Made by a program: the position numbers and the translations under genes
Shown here: in pieces, positions 58,782 to 64,000 of the stretch
Layout of the letters: each line of letters opens with the position of its first letter
How positions within the stretch are numbered: the first letter of the stretch is position 1
Notes under the pieces: model-generated
Told to the model about the DNA's origin: nothing
The model's input: the letters and a program-made list of their open reading frames with translations, nothing else
Database searches by the model: none
Source: Wurfbainia villosa
Lineage: Eukaryota > Streptophyta > Magnoliopsida > Zingiberales > Zingiberaceae
Assembly (NCBI GenBank): GCA_025175895.1
Contig: CM045992.1
Span: forward strand, 116,152,377-116,216,376
DNA: 64,000 nucleotides
Direction: 5' to 3'

Positions 58782-59900
58782 GATGGGTTTAGGGTGTGCC
58801 AACCTTGATTGGATGGGTAGTTAACTCAACCACAATAAAGGTGGCACTTTAAGGTTACTTTCAAGGTTATGGTTACTTTGGAAATATCCTTGAGTCTTAA
58901 TCTCAAAGAATTTTATGTTGTGTCAATATATATCTTGAAAACATGAAAATCAATAAAATTGACACGATCTAGATTTAGAGGTCATAGTGTGTACCTTTGA
59001 TTATTGGCACACTTGGGAAGGTCATGTATCAAGAAATGTGTGGTTAAGATGTAAAGGTAATATCTAGAGTGATACTCAAGTGCCACACAACTTGATGTCT
59101 TGTATTCACCATGCTTCATATGTTTTACCATATGTTTGCATGGAAGGAATGTCTAGGATAGATTACATCTCACAAAACAAGTCTTTTACCTTGATTGTGT
59201 ATTTCAACACTTAGAAAGGGTGAGATGTTAGGTTTTGGAAATCATTGAATGTTAATGTTTGCAAAAATGAGATAAAACATTAAAATACATTAACAAATAC
59301 ATAAATAAAAGTATAACATCAATACATTCGAAATACAAGATCTAACGTGATAAAATGGAATAATTAAGATGATAAAATCGAGATTTTTAGATTTTGAAGC
59401 GAAATCGACAGAAATCGTGCCAATGTTGTCAGCGCAATACGATCGGCCATCGGTCGAGTGCTAGCTCCATGACTCATTGATCGAACATCATCGATGAGGT
59501 CCATCGGGTCAGTGATCTTCACCGAGGCAAGGCCATCGATCGAGTGCTCGGCCGATCCGAGTGATGTACATCCGAGGTGATGCGCAACATCGATCGATGC
59601 CGATCTGATGCGTTCCGAAGGTTGGTCGATTGCGAGCCGGATCTTGCGGCTCGATAAGCATAAATCCTCCATCGATCTGATTCTCCATCGATCCAGATAA
59701 ATTTTAAAGCTCGAACCGCTAGGGTTGGCGTTTCCGCGAAAGCTTTCTTTTTCCTTCTTCCTCTTCCACATTTCCATTACAATGTAGGTTTATCTAATCG
59801 CGTATTGTTGCCATTGCATTGCATATCATCACATTACATTCATAATAGGAGAGCCCGTAGGAATGATCCATCCGAGAGTGAATCTCGGTTGTACCAACCT
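58782..59900 (+). other. Non-coding middle of element H
   Basis: 58790-59340 is AT-rich without conserved ORF. 59400-59780 is rich in ATCGAT/GATCGA palindromes, with a minus-strand ORF (59364-59777) that I regard as chance. TTACATTCATAATAG just before 59850 is a plausible 3' splice site leading into the next ORF. Confidence 0.5.
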
Positions 59901-60998
59901 ATGTTGGTTAGGTACATCGATAGGAATTTTTTCAATAGGCATTGTAGTGACGTCATGGAACTAATTGCATACTACAATTTGATGAAAATAGTCTTGTGCA
60001 CGCATCCAATCAATGATGACCTTATTAAGGAATTCTATCAAAACCTTAAAAAGGTGGATGACGGCCCTACATACACTACTCGCGTTGCAAAACGCGAGTT
60101 AGAGTTCACTCCTGCGATACTGCAGGAGTTTCTCGAGTGTAGGCCTTCAGACGACACCTTTATCTTTTACCCTACCATGGACTTTCCTCTACCTGAGCCT
60201 TTTGCCCACATCTCTATGGAGTCCATGCATGAGCATATTTTTGGTTATCCTCGTCCACTGGCCCAGAATCTATTTCCTATCACCGAGTTATCTGCACCTG
60301 ACAATGTCCTTTACAAGGTCATTGTTGGGTGTTTTCTGCCCATTGTCACTCGGGGTCTGGCCAAGATTCGGCCTCCTCATCTCTTTCTTCTATATGCCAT
60401 GCGTCATCAGTTAGACATAAACTTTGCATTGAACATTTTCCACTGCATTGTGCATTTCACTTCCCCTGTACAAGGGAAAGTGCATATGCCATTTGGTCAT
60501 ATCATCACAGCATGGCTCGACTCCGTAGGCGTCAACATCCATAGGGGCTCTCTGCGACAGCTATCGGAGGTGTACGACTGTATATCAGTTCGTAACTTCT
60601 CATTAGCGAAGCTACGGATGGGCGCTGGACAGATGGAGTTGGCGCCACGACCACCACCCAGGGCGCACAGACAGCCTCCTCCGCCACCCAGAGAGGCGAC
60701 AGAGGACCACGAGGATGCAGAGTCCACTGATGAGGATGACCAGATGCCGGCAGACACATCAGCGGCTGGTCCATCAGTTCGTCGTGGCCGGCTGGAGTCC
60801 AGATTTCAGGATTATCAGCAGTCGGTGGACTCTAGGCTGTCAGAGATACTGGCAGGCCAGGCATCCTTCAGCGCACGGCTCGATAGGATGGAGTCCCAGG
60901 GCCGCATGGAGAAGCATCAGCTCGATATGCTAGAGATGATGCGGGCCTGGACTCTGAGTCAGCAGCCTCCTCCGCCGCCACCTCCTGCGGACGATTAG
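59901..60998 (+). CDS. Extra ORF of element H (env-position protein, unknown function)
   Basis: 365 aa from ATG 59901; the frame is open upstream to about 59805, so an upstream exon is possible. The N-terminal two thirds (MLVRYIDRNFFNRHC, LEFTPAILQEFLECRPSDD, IRPPHLFLLYAMRHQLD, HMPFGHIITAWLDSVGV) resembles the 'putative plant transposon protein' family often seen in plant retroelement-derived ORFs (recalled, not searched). Next come a proline-rich segment (APRPPPRAHRQPPPPP), an acidic linker (EDHEDAESTDEDDQ), a heptad-like region (RLESRFQDYQQSVDSRLSEI onward) predicting a coiled coil, and a poly-Pro tail. No clear transmembrane segment. Position between gag and 3' LTR, with proline-rich and coiled-coil parts, recalls Sirevirus envelope-like ORFs. 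Intact while pol is absent. Confidence 0.75.
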   Translation: MLVRYIDRNFFNRHCSDVMELIAYYNLMKIVLCTHPINDDLIKEFYQNLKKVDDGPTYTTRVAKRELEFTPAILQEFLECRPSDDTFIFYPTMDFPLPEPFAHISMESMHEHIFGYPRPLAQNLFPITELSAPDNVLYKVIVGCFLPIVTRGLAKIRPPHLFLLYAMRHQLDINFALNIFHCIVHFTSPVQGKVHMPFGHIITAWLDSVGVNIHRGSLRQLSEVYDCISVRNFSLAKLRMGAGQMELAPRPPPRAHRQPPPPPREATEDHEDAESTDEDDQMPADTSAAGPSVRRGRLESRFQDYQQSVDSRLSEILAGQASFSARLDRMESQGRMEKHQLDMLEMMRAWTLSQQPPPPPPPADD

Positions 60999-62707
60999 AG
61001 GATATTAGATTTTTTTTTGTGGTTGTCATTTTTGTAGTGAGATTGAGCATAGCCAATCTCCATTTTGAATGTAAAAGACAAATTTTAAGTTAAATGAAAT
61101 CTTTGCTTCTGAAAAAAAAAAAAATCTTGTGTGTATGAATGAATATTTATATAATTGTATTGCTATCATATACCATGTCATGACATTGTTTAGGATTAAT
61201 GTAAATGTCATGTGTTCTTAGATTTCATATTATGCCATGACATCATGATTATGAGCATGTGTTTATCTATATCATCTCTAATGCCATAATCACTCATGCA
61301 TTTAAGATATTTTGATTAAAATTGATTTAAGGACTATGGCATGACTTGGAGTCCCATTTATAAGGGAATCAAGTAGAGTTGCCTTAGGAAAATGCATGAA
61401 ACCCTAGATTAGGGAGAACAAAACCCACATCTCACATCTAATTGACATATATGTGTATGTATACACCCTAAATACATGTGAGATGCTAGGATAATAGGTT
61501 AGGTTCAAGGTGCATCGGTAGTGCATCTAGATGAACTTAAACTTATTTTAATTATCACCAAGAATCATAAGGAAAGCTAATATACAAGCTATGTATATTT
61601 AGCCAATAAATTATGGTCCAAGATAAGGTTTTGAAAACATTTTAAAATCATTTTGAAAAACCTTGGTGAAGTCTATCTTTTGATAGCAATCACCATTGAT
61701 GAAGTTGATACAAAGTAGGGCCAAAACATTGAAAATTTCAATGTTTTTGAACTTTGTACCAATGTCACTATTTAATGGGTAAAATAATTCTCAAACATTT
61801 TTCACCCATTGTATTAGTCATAAGTATTATACGTATCTAATTTCGTGATTTTTCGTTATACGTATAATTAGTTATGATTTTTCAAAACTCATTTCTGATT
61901 TCTAAAAATCAGGTTTTCGATTATCGATCATTGCTTCTACGATGCGATCGGTGATTCTAACGTTGGACTCGATCATGACACTTTATCACTCATTGTTTGC
62001 CGTGCGGTCGGTGATGGACACATCGATCGGTAGTAGTCGATCGTGATACTGATTTGAGGTACCCAAAAGTTGTTTAACCCGATTTTAGCTACGGTTATGA
62101 TCCCTAACCACTCCTAACCCTAGGATATGCTTTGGGAAGCATTATAAAGGGTGAAAATCTATTGGATATGGATTAGGAGAGTTGTTTAGGGTTTGTATCA
62201 ATTCTAAGGTGTGGAAAGTTCAATGTTGAATTTCTAACCTTAGTTTTGACGGTTTAAAGTTCCTATTGGCTTAGGGACTTCCCAAGGACATTGTTGGTGC
62301 AATGGTCAAGGGGGAGCAAGCCTTTAGGGGGAGATATCCATCTTGGGATGATGGATGTGTTTTTCTCCTTGAAGGGGAGAATGTTATCAATTTGGGAAAT
62401 TGATGGATTTTTAGAAACCCAATTTGGAAATTGGGAGAGTGAATAGGATTGCCTCTCTTGAGTGATATGGGACTTATCACTAGGAAGATGGTAGGCATCC
62501 TAGGTATTTTTGAACCAAGGGGGAGATTGTAAGATCTCATTGGGACATGAGACATTGACCTCCTTGGAGAGAAAACCTTTTTGATGTTAGTCAAAAAGGG
62601 GGAGAATGTTTGGGGGAGAACATTTGGGATAATTGGTAAAGGATTTGAGTTAGTATTCTAACTCAATTATTTGTTTGGTTTTTGTCAAACATCAAAAAGG
62701 GGGAGAT
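60999..62707 (+). other. 3' non-coding interior of element H with purine-tract cluster
   Basis: No gene. GGGGGAGA-type tracts occur at about 62308, 62327, 62373, 62518, 62596, 62611 and finally AAAAAGGGGGAGAT at 62694-62707 against the LTR. A poly(A) run lies at 61112-61123. The repeated tracts match the multi-polypurine-tract feature known in Sireviruses. Confidence 0.65.
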
Positions 62708-64000
62708 TGTTGGTGCAATCGGCCCAGGTCACGATTGACCAGGACTCGAGTTTGGCTCGAGTGATGTTTTGATGTGTTTTGATGTTTCGACAAAAACATA
62801 TGACAATATAATTGTCATGGAAAGTCCAAGTCGGACACTTGGCAGTTGGGAAAGTCCAAGCATGGGTCTTGGCAATGTAAAGTCCAACATGGGTTGGCAA
62901 GGAAAGTCCAAGCATGGTCTTGGCATGAAAAGTCCAACATGGGTTGGCAAGGAAAGTCCAAGCATGGTCTTGGAAAGTCCAAGCATGGTCTTGGCATGAA
63001 AAGTCCAACATGGGTTGGCAAGGAAAGTCCAAACATGGTCTTGGCATGGAAAGTCCAACATGGGTTGGCAAGGGAAAGTCCAAGCTTGAGTCTTGGCATT
63101 TGAGAAGTCCAAGGGTTTGATATTGGCGGCGTAAAGTCCAAGCGGGAGTCTTGGCAGCATAAGTCCAATGGTTGGCGACATAAAGTCCAAGCGGAGTCTT
63201 GGCGGCATAAGTCCAATGTGCCTTGGCGGTGTAGACACCGTTAGCATGACATAGCCGATGGAAGCACCTGAAGGCTAGCGCGATGGATGAACAAGTCATG
63301 GATGACTTGGAGGAATCCGAGAGGCGTGAGGCTGATGGAGGTGGCTAGAAGGCTTAGGTCTAGGCTAAGGGTGGTCTAGCAAGTATGGGGAAACCATACT
63401 TGAGTTAAAACCTCATGTTTGAGGTGTGCCAGTCGACTGGTGCCATGTGGCAGTCGACCGAGTCAACTAGGGTTTGACTACGGGTTATGGCCTAGCGATC
63501 GCGCCGCTAGGTTGGCGATCTGATGGCTCGAGCAGCGATCGATTGTCCGATCGATCGTGGTGCTCGAGAATTCGGCCCCAGAATGGAGTCGAGACTCGAC
63601 TGGTCGAGTGAGGACTCCATCAGTCGACTGATGGTCACAATCAGTCGACTGATGGTAGTTCCGTTGGACTTATCCAACGTGGAACAAGCCGTTGTCTCAC
63701 GACAACAGTGGCATCGATCGTGATTGTCCGATCGATCAGCGATAGACTTTTTCCGGCCTGAAGTTGAAGCTATATATGGAGCTCGTGATGGAGGAAAAAT
63801 GCTTAGGTTCTTGAGGGCTATTGGGGCGATTTGTTGGTGCAAATCAGGTCTCCAAGTGCAAGCAAGCAACCAAGCATTCAAGCAATCAAAACAAGTGTTG
63901 TAAAGTCTTTTCTTTACTTGTATTTCATATTTACATTGTATATTGCTTGTATTTCGTTCTTACTGTTGTAAGATCTATTGTAAGGGGTTTCTCCGCCTCC
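62708..64000 (+). repeat. 3' LTR of element H, truncated by the window end
   Basis: TGTTGGTGCAATCGG onward, collinear with 55573-56860. Notable differences from the 5' LTR are the tandem array and 63480-63560, where GATCGATCG-type sequence replaces part of the 5' LTR text. TATA-like CTATATATGG near 63770. Confidence 0.88.

Larger units (their letters stand above)
55573..64000 (+). mobile_element. Element H: Sirevirus-like, pol-less, with extra ORF (partial)
   Basis: 5' LTR 55573-57090 (1518 bp, TGTTGGTGC...CCTAACA), primer site 57093-57105, gag 57163-58781, extra ORF 59901-60998, purine tracts 62308-62707, and a 3' LTR from 62708 running off the window. No protease, integrase, RT or RNase H motif is seen in the 5.6 kb interior. 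It is inserted into the 5' LTR of element I. LTRs match closely apart from one shifted repeat unit and scattered substitutions. Confidence 0.85.

Noticed and set aside
59364..59777. 137-aa minus-strand ORF in element H
   Set aside because: No domain, lies in an ATCGAT-rich non-coding stretch, no start context or homologous copy in the window.

Overview
The window is nuclear DNA from a flowering plant, and almost all of it is transposable elements nested inside each other. The evidence is plant-type Copia and Ty3/Gypsy LTR retrotransposons with initiator-tRNA-Met primer sites, non-autonomous retroelements with Sirevirus-like hallmarks, a hAT-like MITE, foldback repeats, and one intron-containing plant peptide gene. 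I cannot name the species. I found no rRNA, tRNA or CRISPR and no prokaryotic gene.

Left edge (1-2171): a Copia-type LTR on the minus strand (1-511) abuts a compact two-exon gene for a secreted, eight-cysteine defensin-like peptide (minus, 564-923) with its own TATA box and poly(A) signal. It is the only convincing host gene here. Beyond it lie a CACTA-like terminus and a TRIM-like short-LTR element carrying a hAT-type MITE.

Centre (2172-50223): a nest built mainly from one long-LTR (over 3 kb) chromodomain Ty3/Gypsy family (Tekay/Del-like). A minus-strand element X has its 3' LTR at 2172-5324, decayed pol at 5325-8274, and its 5' portion at 23746-36566. X is split by about 15.5 kb containing three foldback repeats, a plus-strand Gypsy element (LTRs 8479-11516 and 15714-19071) and part of another minus-strand copy (19513-23412). 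The 5' LTR of X is split again by a nearly complete Copia element (25391-34661) with 2.15-kb LTRs, a 5-bp target duplication and a gag-pol frame broken only near the RNase H junction. After a rearrangement scar (36567-37097) comes the best-preserved Gypsy copy, F (37098-46164: gag, protease, RT, RNase H, integrase, chromodomain, all with breaks). An LTR fragment G (46165-50223) follows, invaded by an unrelated solo LTR (47752-49345).

Right edge (50224-64000): short subterminal-type repeats, then two retroelements that carry gag but no pol. Element I (minus, from 50740) is interrupted inside its 5' LTR by element H (plus, 55573 to the window end). Both have CAGTCGACTG palindromes in the LTRs, clustered polypurine tracts and zinc-knuckle gag. 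H also carries a downstream ORF with a proline-rich stretch and a predicted coiled coil, in the position where Sireviruses carry an envelope-like gene. H and I would need enzymes from a relative elsewhere in the genome to move.
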